NCBI GenBank assembly: GCA_003155795.1
Contig: PMEM01000060.1
Span: forward strand, 79,066 to 132,944
DNA length: 53,879 nt
Origin: Gemmatimonadota bacterium
GTDB lineage: Bacteria > Gemmatimonadota > Gemmatimonadetes > Gemmatimonadales > Gemmatimonadaceae
Reading direction: 5' to 3'
Part shown: in pieces, positions 26,701-34,899 of the stretch
Numbering within the stretch: position 1 is the stretch's first letter
Layout of the letters: each line of letters starts with the position of its first letter
Notes under the pieces: generated by a model
What the model was told of the DNA's origin: nothing
The model's database searches: none
What the model saw: only the letters and a program-made list of their open reading frames with translations
Made by a program: the position numbers and the translations under genes

Positions 26701-29123
26701 CGGTCGCTACAAAAGCGTCCGCTGATCCTCGTGTCGCAAACGGATTCGGATTCTTCAATGATGCAGGTGAATATGAGCTGAGGCTCATGGGAACAGACCT
26801 TCCTCCAGCTCCGTGGGCAAATGTTGTCGCGAATCCGGGCGCCGGATTTGTCATAACGGAAAGTGGCAGCAGTTGCACCTGGGCAGAAAGTAGTTTCTTC
26901 TATCGGATCACGCCGTGGCACAATGACCCGGTGCGCGATCCCTGCAGTGATTGCATCTACCTGCGCGACGAAGAGACCGGCGATGTATGGACGGCGACGC
27001 CCGCGCCAATCCGGGAAATGACCGAATACGTCGTCAAGCACGGTCATGGATATTCGATATTCGAGCATGACCACGGCGACCTTCATACGTCGCTCAAGGT
27101 TGGGATGGCGGCCGACGATCCGGTCAAGATCAGTACGCTGCGAATCACGAATACCGGACGTTCGCCGAAACGCGTCACCGTCACGAGCTATGTCGAATGG
27201 GTGCTCGGCGTCTCGCGTGATTTGACACAGCAGCACGTCTATACATCTTACGACGCGAGTTCGGCGTCCATCTTCGGTCAGAACTACTTTGACCAGGAGT
27301 ACGCCGATCTGGTGTCGTTCCTGGCGATGAGTGGTGACATCACGAGCTACACGGCGGATCGCCGCGAATTCATTGGACGAAATGGCACGCCCGCGCGGCC
27401 GGCTGCACTGTCAAAGGCGGCGTTGGGTGAATCGGTGGGAGAGGTCGTCGACCCGTGCGGTGCCTTGCAGACTACGGTCACCGTGCACTCAGGAGAAACC
27501 TGCACCGTCGTCGTCCTGCTTGGCGCGATTACCTCAATTGATGACGCGCGGAATCTGATTCATCGGTACAAGCTGGCAGAGAGCTCGGTTGCCGAGCTGG
27601 ATCGTGCAACGGGCGCGTGGCACGACAGATTGGCGACGATCAGGATCAAGACGCCCGACGAGTCCTTCGACAGGATGGAGAACGGCTGGTTGCTATACCA
27701 GGCACTGTCGTGCCGCATGTGGGGTCGGACAGCGCTCTACCAGTCGAGCGGTGCGTACGGATTCCGCGATCAGCTGCAGGACTGCATGGCGTTCATCTAT
27801 ACCGATATACCTGTTGCACGCGCGCACATTATTCGTTCGGCTGGTCGGCAGTTTGTTGAAGGAGATGTTCAACACTGGTGGCACCCGAAGAGCGGTCGCG
27901 GCGTGCGGACAAGGTTCTCGGACGATCTCGTCTGGCTCCCGTTCGTGGTAGCTCATTATGTGGAGGTTACCGGCGACTCCGAGCTGCTCGATGAGCAGGT
28001 CAATTTCATCACGATGCGCCAGCTTGCACCCGATGAACACGAGCTCTATGACATGCCGCAGCAGTCGGATGAGCGAGCGACGATCTACGAGCACTGCGTG
28101 CGCGCTCTCAGGAAAGCCTGTACCTTCGGCCAGCACGATCTCCCGCTGATCGGGAGCGGCGACTGGAACGACGGATTCAGCCGCGTTGGCATCGAAGGGA
28201 AGGGTGTCAGCGTCTGGCTTGCCTGGTTCCTCATTCGGACACTCAAGCAAACTGCCGACATTGCGGCAACGCGCGGCGACGTGGCGACGCATGATGAATT
28301 CCTGCGAATCGCGGAACGATACCATAGCGCGATAGAAACCAACGCATGGGATGGCGAGTGGTATGTACGTGCGTACTATGATGACGGCTATCCATTGGGT
28401 TCGAGCAAGAGCGACGAGGCCAGGATTGATTCGATATCACAGAGCTGGAGCGTCATCTCCGGCGCTGGCGAGCCCGAGCGCAGCAGGATGGCAATGCAGT
28501 CCGTCGATCAGCGACTTGTGCGAACTGACGCCGAATTGATCATGCTGCTGGATCCCGCATTCGACAAGACAACGCACGACCCGGGATACATCAAGGGATA
28601 TCTACCAGGCGTGCGCGAGAATGGTGCCCAATACACCCATGCCGCGACGTGGGTCATCTGGGCACAGTGCATGCTGGGTAACGGGACCCATGCGTTTGCG
28701 CTGTATCAGATGCTGAATCCGCTCGTACACTCAAATACGAAAGAGGATGTCGCCCAGTACAAGGTCGAGCCGTACGTCGTGGTAGCAGACATCTACACTG
28801 CCGAGCAGCATCTCGGGCGAGGTGGATGGAGCTGGTACACTGGAAGCGCCAGCTGGTATTATCGCACCGGTCTCGAAGCAATTCTTGGCTTTACGAAGCG
28901 GGGCGACACACTCACGATGAATCCGTGCATTCCAAATGCGTGGGATGCGTTCACAATCGAGTACGCCTATAAATCCGCGACGTATACCGTCGAGGTACGC
29001 AACCCGGCACACGTTGAACACGGTGTCAAGAGTGTGACGGTGGACGGCTCAAGCGTTGCTGATGGAGTTATCAGGTTGACCGATGACTCACAGCACCACA
29101 GTGTAGTCGTTGAGATGGGTTGA
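20760..29123 (+). CDS. Cyclic beta-1,2-glucan synthase (NdvB/ChvB-type)
   Basis: 2787 residues, the size of NdvB/ChvB (about 2830). Rough order: N-terminal region to 415; membrane spans near 420-470 (YFGVIVTVTLLVCALVLSIA); GT84 glucosyltransferase 490-820 with LDSDTVLPRGAA at 641, GKGIYDVNAF and RKHRWIRGDWQ; more spans 835-880 and 960-1010; a glucoamylase-like domain ~1100-1440; two GH94 substrate-binding domains; and the GH94 phosphorylase-type catalytic domain ~2280-2730 with GDWNDG at 2467-2472 (general-acid Asp). The enzyme initiates, elongates, trims and cyclises periplasmic osmoregulating glucan at the inner membrane. Starts at GTG (VPTATPPKTEKKLLKRF). All key motifs intact. A partner exporter (NdvA) is not adjacent. 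Confidence 0.95.
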   Translation: MPTATPPKTEKKLLKRFLSWTGSDEGGARAAHLVAPIRGEVLGVDRLAERARAVARQEKIGPPPVHHGPGPLLRRLDDTRVVLREIQHALSDAAAHGIDISSAGEWLLDNYYIVQEHMREVRMALPNRYYHELPKLASGTLAGYPRVYELAIELIAHTEGRLDLDNITLFTREFQRVSLLRLGELWAIPTMLRLGLVENIRRMALRTAARLAEVQEADIWAARMRAASTESPDALSKTLSEFIDNHPQLSPTFVARFLGEIRRYQTNFTPLVWLEQWIAEDGLSAEDAVTRSNRRVAITQVTITNSIQSLRMISRLDWNEFVESQSVTEKLLRDDPAHIYSDMVFASRDEYRHVIEQIAKRTRRDEDSIANEVLALAREHPGEPRMGHVGYWLVAAGRLKLEERTGYKPTFGENVYRWAKHHPSVIYFGVIVTVTLLVCALVLSIAPITTIGFALVVMLLLAVPASEVGVAVVNKLVTLIVPPHLLPKMDFHEDGIPNYARTVVVVPTLLATVAGVREALEHLEVQYLANPDANLHFVVLSDFTDAKTESLAVDAHVIEAIERGVEGLNAKYKRSADRGPFLIFHRARKWNPTEGVWMGWERKRGKLAEFNRFLRGGSSSAFPTIAGDPSLLADIRYVITLDSDTVLPRGAAAKLVGTMAHPLNRARYNETLGRVTDGYGILQPRVGVALTSAYRSKFAAVHSGHPGVDPYTTAVSDVYQDLYDEGSFTGKGIYDVNAFEEATHGRFPENTLLSHDLIEGTYVRAGLTTDIELYDDYPTRYLAYTRRKHRWIRGDWQILKWLGATVPGPDGPEPNRLSTLSRWKIFDNLRRSVVEISLILLLVGGWFVLPGAPLLWTVVVLLLVAFPWLFAIILELIQPPTDQSLQAYYGAVMRDFVGSAEQFGLAIAFLPHQAWVSADAIVRTLTRLYITRRHMLEWQTASQVERAMRRGGDREVYRRMWPAVAIGAFAAAGAIFEVYSGDAGLGVDSLALIATIPLAFLWIVSPSIAAAMSAPAIPGEIKLAEAERARAERYARLHWEFFNHFVTEQTNWLAPDNFQEEPEPEVALRTSPTNIGLQLLSTVSAADLGFITRQDMIGRLERVFKSLEQMHRYRGHFYNWYDLTSLQVLEPAYISTVDSGNLAGHFIALKQACIQIIHSLQPHTIEMQIAGHALAGGMVAAKSGERMQGTVAPGEDVGDECARLRTIADSAFAYASEMDFTFLYDERRKLFSIGFQTSANSYDNSYYDLLASEARLASFMAIAKGDVPVEHWFHLGRSLTSDRGIRALASWSGSMFEYLMPVLVTQSYPFTLLDQTYHGAVRRQILYGVERKVPWGVSESAYNVRDRNQIYQYRGFGVPDLALKRGLNKDLVVAPYATVLAMLIEPRQALRNLTVLESEGALGPYGFRDAIDYTRPLPGSTRAVVGTYMAHHIGMSLVALTNALQRQVWQRRFHADPLVRSNDLVLQERIPRRLVVQRTGNEDEPVPMVPSETAKPAVRETNTAYTPQPAIALLGNVPYTTMISNAGGGYSRYGDIVVTRWRRDTTRDNYGEWIYIKDIPTGRVWSAAHQPVAVDADSYRVTFASDRVEFHRRDGDVDTMMEVVVSSDDAAEVRRVTVTNRSTITRDIELTSYSEIVLQSLATDRQHPAFGNLFVETEWIGEHCAIIATRRPRSSDEKVYWGAHVVATGPERIGAVSFETDRAKFIGRGKSVRHPQAMEAAGDLSNSAGAPLDPIFALRVRVRVAAGKSVQVSFTTLVAETRKRAVELSDLYDDPFSARRALDLSWAQAQAELRDLGISPSDAAIYQQFAGYLMYPHPQLRPTGTELHANTHGQQSLWPLGISGDNPILLATIDAVEGLPSVRQLLQAHHYWRLKGVTSDLVILNERPASYLQELNDALTSTVMASSEAGLIDRPGGVFIRRTDVLKLDDITLIRAMARLHVACDGLGLGSLLEFPDDEKDYAGRPDAPVPPRYARRTADPVATKASADPRVANGFGFFNDAGEYELRLMGTDLPPAPWANVVANPGAGFVITESGSSCTWAESSFFYRITPWHNDPVRDPCSDCIYLRDEETGDVWTATPAPIREMTEYVVKHGHGYSIFEHDHGDLHTSLKVGMAADDPVKISTLRITNTGRSPKRVTVTSYVEWVLGVSRDLTQQHVYTSYDASSASIFGQNYFDQEYADLVSFLAMSGDITSYTADRREFIGRNGTPARPAALSKAALGESVGEVVDPCGALQTTVTVHSGETCTVVVLLGAITSIDDARNLIHRYKLAESSVAELDRATGAWHDRLATIRIKTPDESFDRMENGWLLYQALSCRMWGRTALYQSSGAYGFRDQLQDCMAFIYTDIPVARAHIIRSAGRQFVEGDVQHWWHPKSGRGVRTRFSDDLVWLPFVVAHYVEVTGDSELLDEQVNFITMRQLAPDEHELYDMPQQSDERATIYEHCVRALRKACTFGQHDLPLIGSGDWNDGFSRVGIEGKGVSVWLAWFLIRTLKQTADIAATRGDVATHDEFLRIAERYHSAIETNAWDGEWYVRAYYDDGYPLGSSKSDEARIDSISQSWSVISGAGEPERSRMAMQSVDQRLVRTDAELIMLLDPAFDKTTHDPGYIKGYLPGVRENGAQYTHAATWVIWAQCMLGNGTHAFALYQMLNPLVHSNTKEDVAQYKVEPYVVVADIYTAEQHLGRGGWSWYTGSASWYYRTGLEAILGFTKRGDTLTMNPCIPNAWDAFTIEYAYKSATYTVEVRNPAHVEHGVKSVTVDGSSVADGVIRLTDDSQHHSVVVEMG

Positions 29124-29152
29124 GCGGATCTGTTCACCGTCGGTGGTTACCG

Positions 29153-30703
29153 CTATTCGTCGGAACCGTCGGTGGACAGCATCTCGAGGTCAACTATCGC
29201 TGGGCCGTTGACCACGCGGCCGTATGCGTCGAACCGCGATCCGTGGCACGGGCAATCCCAGGTCTTTTCAGTATCGTTCCAGTCGACGATGCAGTAGAGA
29301 TGCGTGCAGACCGCAGAGCACTCGGTGAGCTTGCCCTTGCTATCTCTGTACGCGGCGATCTTTCGCAACCCTCGGCGAATCACTGCTCCGGAATCGTTCG
29401 GAATGTCGTTTACACTCTCGACATCACCAAATGTGAGCCAGCTCGAATATTGTTCAGCGACGTTGAGATTTTCGCGAGCAAAGCCGGCAACTGAGCGGTA
29501 ACTGATGCGGGAGGGATCGTAGATGTCCTTCCACGGATTATCGTGACCGGTGATCAGATCGGTAAGCAGTATTCCGGCTATGGTGCCGTGAGTGATCCCA
29601 TTGCCTGAGTCACCAGTGATGACGTAGATATGCTCATCAGTGCCGGGATTCTTGCCGATGAAGGCCAGCGAGTCCACCGGTTCGAGCAGCTGACCCGACC
29701 ACCGGTACAGAACCTCACCAGACATCGGAAAGCGGTCGCGCGTCCATTCTTCCAGACGCGCAAAGGGTTCATCCATGTCGCGAGCCTGGCCGGTCTTGTG
29801 ATCCTCGCCACCTACTATGAGCACTTCGTAGTCCACTCCCGCTTTACCCGCAGAATGGACGCTTGCGTAGTGATAAGGATCGCCGGTGTCCCACAGCAGG
29901 ATGTGCGGGACGGAGCCTTTGGGGATGCTTATGCCCAGGACGTACGTCCTGTACGCCGCTTGCTTTGTGTGAAGAACCATCCAGTCATTGACCGGAGAAT
30001 GTGTCGCGACAACAATGTCGTCGGCGATAATCGTGTGGCCATCCGCAGTGATGACTCGCGCTGGTGCTCCATCCTCGATGTCCTTCGCTTTTGTTCCGCA
30101 GTAGATACTTCCACCATCCCGAATGATTGCTCGTGCCAGTCCGTTCAGATATTTCAGAATGTGAAACTGTGCCTGTCGTGGAAAGCGAATTGCCACACCC
30201 GTGTCGAAGGAGTCGATCGGCGCACGATCGACCAGCGTTGTATTGGTAAGGCCTGCGAGATGGGTTGCTTCCAGTTCAGTTTCAAGCAATCCCCGGTTGG
30301 AGTCAGGATCGAGAAAGAGAAAGCCATCAAGCCGCTCAAAATCGCAGTCGATGTCTTCGAGCTCGGCAATCGCCTCGATCCTCTGGATGGCGGCCGTGTG
30401 GGATTCTGCCGCCAGGCGCGCGCCACGATCGCCGAATAATCTCGCGATATTGGAATAGAGATCATCGAGAGCATTGGAGATGTGCGCAGTGGTTCGGCCG
30501 GTTTCGCCGCCACCGATCGGCCCATCGTCGATTACGGTCACTACCTTGCCAGCTCGAGCCAGCATGTACGCGGTGCTCATGCCGGCGATACCAGCCCCGA
30601 TAACGCAAACGTGCGCGCGGACATCATGGTTGAGCGGGGGAAAGGACACCATTTCAACGGTGTCCATCCAGAGCGATTCAGTGGCGCCAGAATCCGATTG
30701 CAT
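29153..30703 (-). CDS. FAD-dependent oxidoreductase with C-terminal Rieske domain
   Basis: 516 residues. The N-terminal DAO-type FAD domain opens with VCVIGAGIAGMSTAYMLARAG (dinucleotide-binding GxGxxG) and ends near EHIYVITGDSGNGITHGTIA. The C-terminal ~90 residues hold a Rieske [2Fe-2S] fold with CTHLYC (C-x-H-x-x-C variant) and CPCHGSRFDAYGRVVNGPA. This is a known fusion of glycine-oxidase-like flavoprotein and Rieske protein, cytoplasmic, with unknown substrate; electrons would pass through the cluster. No ribosome binding site is clear; an internal ATG at 30667 (MDTVEMVSFPP) is an alternative start. Convergent with the glucan synthase. Confidence 0.92.
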   Translation of the reverse strand: MQSDSGATESLWMDTVEMVSFPPLNHDVRAHVCVIGAGIAGMSTAYMLARAGKVVTVIDDGPIGGGETGRTTAHISNALDDLYSNIARLFGDRGARLAAESHTAAIQRIEAIAELEDIDCDFERLDGFLFLDPDSNRGLLETELEATHLAGLTNTTLVDRAPIDSFDTGVAIRFPRQAQFHILKYLNGLARAIIRDGGSIYCGTKAKDIEDGAPARVITADGHTIIADDIVVATHSPVNDWMVLHTKQAAYRTYVLGISIPKGSVPHILLWDTGDPYHYASVHSAGKAGVDYEVLIVGGEDHKTGQARDMDEPFARLEEWTRDRFPMSGEVLYRWSGQLLEPVDSLAFIGKNPGTDEHIYVITGDSGNGITHGTIAGILLTDLITGHDNPWKDIYDPSRISYRSVAGFARENLNVAEQYSSWLTFGDVESVNDIPNDSGAVIRRGLRKIAAYRDSKGKLTECSAVCTHLYCIVDWNDTEKTWDCPCHGSRFDAYGRVVNGPAIVDLEMLSTDGSDE

Positions 30704-30779
30704 GTCTTGCTCGTCTCAAGTGGTCGTCGTCGCTATCTTTTCCGAAGCATTCGGTATGCCACGATCGCAGGGAGACTAA

Positions 30780-31046
30780 ATGACAGGTGCATCAGCCTCA
30801 CCGCAGACCGACATTACGACCACGTGGGTGGTCGATCAGATCGATAATGGAATCGCATCCATTGAAGTAGATGGTGGCACGATGATCTCCATTCCACGAG
30901 CGATGTTGCCGAAGGGTGCGAAGGAAGGCGACGTCCTTCGAGTCAATATCGCACTTGATCCAGCGGAACAGGCAAAGCGGCTGGCCCAGTCCGCGGCTCA
31001 GATCGCGAAAGGCGGGACCGGTGGAAAGGGAAACATCACACTCTGA
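30780..31046 (+). CDS. DUF3006-family protein
   Basis: 88 residues. The middle reads WVVDQIDNGIASIEVDGGTM, then ISIPRAMLPKGAKEGDVLRV, the beta-barrel pattern of DUF3006. These small proteins are often encoded next to ComEC-like hydrolases; here the hydrolase gene follows on the opposite strand, convergently and only 18 bp away. A start signal CAGGGAG precedes the ATG. Function unknown; cytoplasmic. Confidence 0.8.
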   Translation: MTGASASPQTDITTTWVVDQIDNGIASIEVDGGTMISIPRAMLPKGAKEGDVLRVNIALDPAEQAKRLAQSAAQIAKGGTGGKGNITL

Positions 31047-31064
31047 TGCAGCGGCTGATCAGTG

Positions 31065-32084
31065 TCAATCCGCGTTGCTCGCGCACCCGCGTGCACTGGC
31101 CCGGCGATCGCTTGGCCCATTCCTGTCACTACCGGAACGGGACGGAGTGATCGTGTAGCTGCTGTCGGGGATACCAGCCGAACGTATGGTCACGGTGCCG
31201 TTCTGATCCGTTCGATACCACGGAATACCCGCTGTGCGGTACTCAGCCTTGGCCTGTGCGTGCATGTGTCCGTAATCGTTCTGCGCACCGAGTGAGGCTA
31301 CTACCCACGAGGGTCGGGTGAGTTCGAGATAACGTGGAGTCACGCCGTTGCAGCTTCCGTGATGGTCAGCCTTGAGCACATTCACGCGCATTCCAGGATT
31401 TCTGGCATAACCCGCCGACTCGAAATAGCCGATCTCCCCGTGCTCCGCATCGCCAGCCAGCCACATAGTGAAGGACGCGGAATCGGCGCCGACGATTTTG
31501 ACAGCCACAGAGCGGTTATTGATCTTGGTCGGCTCCGGCATCGGTCGCATTATGTGGAGTACGGCGCCGCCACGAAGTGTGATACTGCAGATCGGAGTTC
31601 CGTCGCCACACGGGTCGTCGGTATCCCGATATTGCAGGCTGTCATGATCGACCCGCGCGACTATCGAATCGCGGAGCCTGGCGAGGGTCGAAGCCGCTGC
31701 CGGATCCTTGTTTTCGAAAAAATAACGGATCCGTATATGACGGCGGGAATCGAAAAGCGGCAGCAGTCCAGTGTAGTGGTCCGAATGCTGATGCGTCAGT
31801 ATGACAACGTCGATCGTGGTCTTGTTGAGCCCCAGCGAATCCAGCAGCTGGCCCATCCGGCGAGCGTCCGGTCCGCCATCGATGATGACGCGACTGTCGC
31901 CATTATGGATGTATGTAGCATCTCCCTGACCCACATCCAGATCCCGCACCGTTATGGCGGGCGCTGGCGGATCAACGACACCGGAGTCAGTTGTCGCCGC
32001 ATCGTCGCGCATGCCAAAAGCGCCGTATGTGATCAGCGCGATGAACGCGAGCCCGAGGAGCGTGACTATGACGCGACGTACCAT
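31065..32084 (-). CDS. ComEC/Rec2-like metallo-beta-lactamase hydrolase, standalone
   Basis: 339 residues from the ATG at 32084 (MVRRVIVTLLGLAFIALITY, a signal anchor). The MBL core shows ITVRDLDVGQGDATYIHNGD, DGGPDARRMGQLLDSLG, THQHSDHYTG (metal-binding HxHxDH) and WLAGDAEHGEIGYFES, ADHHGSCNG. This is the hydrolase domain that follows the ComEC channel in competence proteins; here it stands alone, so it may act as a secreted or periplasmic nuclease or phosphodiesterase. Seven residues of the signal anchor face the cytoplasm. Convergent with DUF3006, with which such genes often travel. Confidence 0.87.
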   Translation of the reverse strand: MVRRVIVTLLGLAFIALITYGAFGMRDDAATTDSGVVDPPAPAITVRDLDVGQGDATYIHNGDSRVIIDGGPDARRMGQLLDSLGLNKTTIDVVILTHQHSDHYTGLLPLFDSRRHIRIRYFFENKDPAAASTLARLRDSIVARVDHDSLQYRDTDDPCGDGTPICSITLRGGAVLHIMRPMPEPTKINNRSVAVKIVGADSASFTMWLAGDAEHGEIGYFESAGYARNPGMRVNVLKADHHGSCNGVTPRYLELTRPSWVVASLGAQNDYGHMHAQAKAEYRTAGIPWYRTDQNGTVTIRSAGIPDSSYTITPSRSGSDRNGPSDRRASARGCASNAD

Positions 32085-32140
32085 GAGACAAGAATAACGC
32101 CCCAACAGTATAATGTGCCAACCGCCAGCGGAACGACGCA

Positions 32141-32202
32141 ATCGAATTGTCGCGATCGAACTGTCGCGATCGAACTGTCGCGATCGAACTGTCGCGATCG
32201 CG
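32141..32202. repeat. 14-bp tandem repeat, four copies
   Basis: The unit ATCGAACTGTCGCG occurs four times in a row (the first with one T for C) and ends with a partial ATCGCG. Each junction holds CGCGATCG, and the last makes the octamer GCGATCGC. It fills the gap between the end of the formamidase gene and the start of the hydrolase gene. Confidence 0.9.
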
Positions 32203-32203
32203 T

Positions 32204-32833
32204 CTAGCTGAGTATCGCCCTCACTGGCGCGGCATCGAGGCCGGCGACTTTCATTGGGAGTGCATCGAGATCGTAGTCACCCGGGGCCGCGTTGCGAAGG
32301 TCGAGATTCTCGAGCACGCATACGCCGCGATCCAACAATGCATGATGCACATCCAGTGTCTTGCTCTCCCGGTCATCCGCCGACGGTGAGTCCATTCCAA
32401 CAAGGAGTACTCCACGCCGAACGAGCTCATCTGCACAGCGCACGGACAGCCGTGGCCAACTCTCCGGAAAATTGCCACCCGCGATGCTTCTACCCGTCTT
32501 GAGCAGAAGCCGTCGTATCGTCGCATGCCCGGTCGCACGATCTATTTGCTCGATCTCGATCTCGCCGTCGATCCCGGTGACATCCACAACCGACGCCGGT
32601 CCCTGGAATGCCGCGAGCGAGAGGCTCTCCGACGCAGCGCCGCCGCTCGTGACGTGCAACGGCGTATCAGCGTGAGTGCCGGCATGCGGGCTCGAAGTGA
32701 TCGCACTCACGTTTACACTTGATCCCTCTGCCATCTCCCACGTCCACAGACAAGAGAACGGCGTGTCCCCCGGCCACACAGGTGTGTCGGGGGACAGCAG
32801 CACCGAGATATCGATTATTCGGTCGCCGCGCAT
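32204..32833 (-). CDS. kynB: Kynurenine formamidase (arylformamidase)
   Basis: 209 residues. The cyclase-type metal site reads SPHAGTHADTPLHV (about 48-61; HxGTHxDxPxH), and DISVLLSPDTPVWPGD at the N-terminus and GMDSPSADD further on are characteristic. KynB hydrolyses N-formylkynurenine in tryptophan degradation. No tdo or kynU genes are nearby, so a general cyclase-family role cannot be excluded. It starts 11 bases after the transketolase stop codon; no Shine-Dalgarno is visible but TATACT ends five bases before the ATG, so it may have its own leaderless promoter. Confidence 0.85.
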   Translation of the reverse strand: MRGDRIIDISVLLSPDTPVWPGDTPFSCLWTWEMAEGSSVNVSAITSSPHAGTHADTPLHVTSGGAASESLSLAAFQGPASVVDVTGIDGEIEIEQIDRATGHATIRRLLLKTGRSIAGGNFPESWPRLSVRCADELVRRGVLLVGMDSPSADDRESKTLDVHHALLDRGVCVLENLDLRNAAPGDYDLDALPMKVAGLDAAPVRAILS

Positions 32834-32838
32834 CTAAT

Positions 32839-32844
32839 AGTATA
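32839..32844 (-). promoter_or_regulatory. -10-like hexamer for formamidase
   Basis: TATACT on the minus strand ends 5 bases before the ATG and sits directly after the transketolase stop. Confidence 0.45.
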
Positions 32845-34854
32845 TCACTTTCCGATAACGGATCTTGCAGTTTGTACGACGTTCTCGGCCGTGAGGTGGA
32901 ACTCCTGGTAAAGTTCCTTGTACGGAGCTGATGCGCCGAAATGCTCAAGTCCGATCGCTACTCCGCCTTCGCCAATCCACTTGTACCAAGACATGGGCTG
33001 CGATGCTTCGATCGACACTCGCTTGATGCCGGGCGGCAGCACACTGTCACGATATGCCTGATCCTGCTTTGCAAAAAGCTCCATGCTTGGCACGCTCACT
33101 GCGCGCGCGTTGATACCTTGCTGAATGAGAGTGTCCTGTGCCTTGAGAATTATCTCGACTTCGGATCCACTCGCCATCAGTACAACATCAGGTTTCCCGC
33201 CCTTTGCATCGGCAAGTACGTACGCCCCGCGCTCCACCTTGCTGGCAGGCGCGTACTTTGTGCGATCTATGAACGCCACCTTTTGGCGCGTCAGAATCAT
33301 ACACACCGGTGTCCGCATTTTGAGTGCTGTACGCCACGCCTCAGCTGTCTCATTTGCGTCTGCCGGTCGAAGCACGGTCATGAATGGGATCGCACGGAGA
33401 TTGGACAGCTGCTCAATGGGCTGATGGGTCGGTCCATCTTCGCCCAGCCCGATTGAATCATGTGTAAATACATAGATCACATGTTGCTTCATCATGCACG
33501 CGAGGCGCATCGGCGGGCGCATGTAGTCGCTGAAGATCAGGAATGTTGCGCCATAAGGAATAATTCCGCCGTAGAGCGCCATCCCGTTCATGATTCCGCC
33601 CATGCCGTGCTCACGGATTCCGAAATGGAAGTTGCGGCCGTCGTGATGGCCCGGCTCGAAACTGTCCGCTCCCTTCACGATCGTGTCCGTTGATGGGGAA
33701 AGATCCGCAGATCCGCCAATCAGTTCCGGTATCTTCTGTGCAATTGCGTTGATCACTGTCCCCGAGGCAGCGCGAGTTGCGACGTTGCCGTTACTCGCGT
33801 CGAATGTCGGAATCAGAGATTCCCAACCGTCCTGGAGCTTGCCGGACGCTCGTCGCTCATATTCACGAGCAAGATCGGCGTTGGCTGTTTTCCACTCACC
33901 GTACAGCTTGGTCCAGCTAGCCTGCTCCTCCGCACCAGCCGCTCCCGCGCGCCGCCAGAATGCGAGTGCATCCGGATCCACGTAGAATGGTTCGCGTGAC
34001 GGAATTCCGAGATTCTCCTTGGTGAGCTTGATCTCCTCTACTCCAAGCGGCGAACCATGTGCTGCGGACGTACCTTGTTTGTTCGGACTGCCGTAACCGA
34101 TCTGCGTGCGTACGATGATCAGAGACGGGCGCTCAGTCTCAGCCTTCGCGTTCGCGATCGCGTCATCGAGCGCTGTCAGGTCCTTCACATCGCTAACGAA
34201 CTGTACATGCCACCCGTAGCCCTCGAAGCGAAGTCGAGTGTTGTCTGTGAAAGTCAGATCGGTGCTGCCTTCAATCGTGATGTGATTGTCGTCGTAGAAG
34301 CCGATAAGTCGCCCCAGCTTCTGGTGACCAGCGAACGAAGCTGCCTCATTGGAGATACCTTCCATGAGATCGCCGTCACTCACGATAAAATACGTGTAGT
34401 GATCGATGATGCGCTGAGTGCGATTGAATATCTTCGCAGTGTGCGCCTCGGCGACGGACATGCCCACCGCATTACTGAAGCCCTGACCGAGCGGGCCAGT
34501 CGTCGTTTCAATACCTGGAGTGTGACCGTACTCCGGGTGCCCTGGTGTCTTGCTATGCAGCTGGCGAAAACTCTTGATGTCGTCAAGCGACACGTCATAG
34601 CCGGTCAAGTAGAATGTGCTGTACAGCAGCATTGATGCGTGACCACACGACAGTATAAATCTGTCTCGATTGGGCCAGTGCGGATCTGCGGGGTTGTATT
34701 TGAGATGCCGAGTCCACAGCACGTATGCGAGCGGGGCGAGTGCCATTGGCGTCCCGGGATGCCCGGAATCTGCTTTCTGTACGCCATCCATTGCCAGAAC
34801 GCGAATTGCATCGATGCATGCGTTCTCTAGTTCTACTGGTGTCTTGTCTGTCAT
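32845..34854 (-). CDS. tkt: Transketolase
   Basis: 669 residues, full length. The thiamine-diphosphate motif is [20 protein letters not shown] through FYDDN (about 158-190), with AVDALAMDG-type entry [20 protein letters not shown] near residue 20, and the pyrimidine domain shows [20 protein letters not shown] and [15 protein letters not shown]. The C-terminal domain is complete to RSVIGK. It moves two-carbon units in the pentose phosphate pathway. The start MTDKTPVE follows a TAGAGT box nine bases upstream, not a Shine-Dalgarno. The formamidase gene follows in the same direction. Confidence 0.97.
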   Translation of the reverse strand: MTDKTPVELENACIDAIRVLAMDGVQKADSGHPGTPMALAPLAYVLWTRHLKYNPADPHWPNRDRFILSCGHASMLLYSTFYLTGYDVSLDDIKSFRQLHSKTPGHPEYGHTPGIETTTGPLGQGFSNAVGMSVAEAHTAKIFNRTQRIIDHYTYFIVSDGDLMEGISNEAASFAGHQKLGRLIGFYDDNHITIEGSTDLTFTDNTRLRFEGYGWHVQFVSDVKDLTALDDAIANAKAETERPSLIIVRTQIGYGSPNKQGTSAAHGSPLGVEEIKLTKENLGIPSREPFYVDPDALAFWRRAGAAGAEEQASWTKLYGEWKTANADLAREYERRASGKLQDGWESLIPTFDASNGNVATRAASGTVINAIAQKIPELIGGSADLSPSTDTIVKGADSFEPGHHDGRNFHFGIREHGMGGIMNGMALYGGIIPYGATFLIFSDYMRPPMRLACMMKQHVIYVFTHDSIGLGEDGPTHQPIEQLSNLRAIPFMTVLRPADANETAEAWRTALKMRTPVCMILTRQKVAFIDRTKYAPASKVERGAYVLADAKGGKPDVVLMASGSEVEIILKAQDTLIQQGINARAVSVPSMELFAKQDQAYRDSVLPPGIKRVSIEASQPMSWYKWIGEGGVAIGLEHFGASAPYKELYQEFHLTAENVVQTARSVIGK

Positions 34855-34899
34855 CTTAATGAAACTCTATTCTGTCAAAGATTGTAATGCGAATGCATA

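Noticed and set aside
32141..32202. CRISPR array
   Set aside because: Units are contiguous 14-bp tandem repeats with no spacers and no cas genes.
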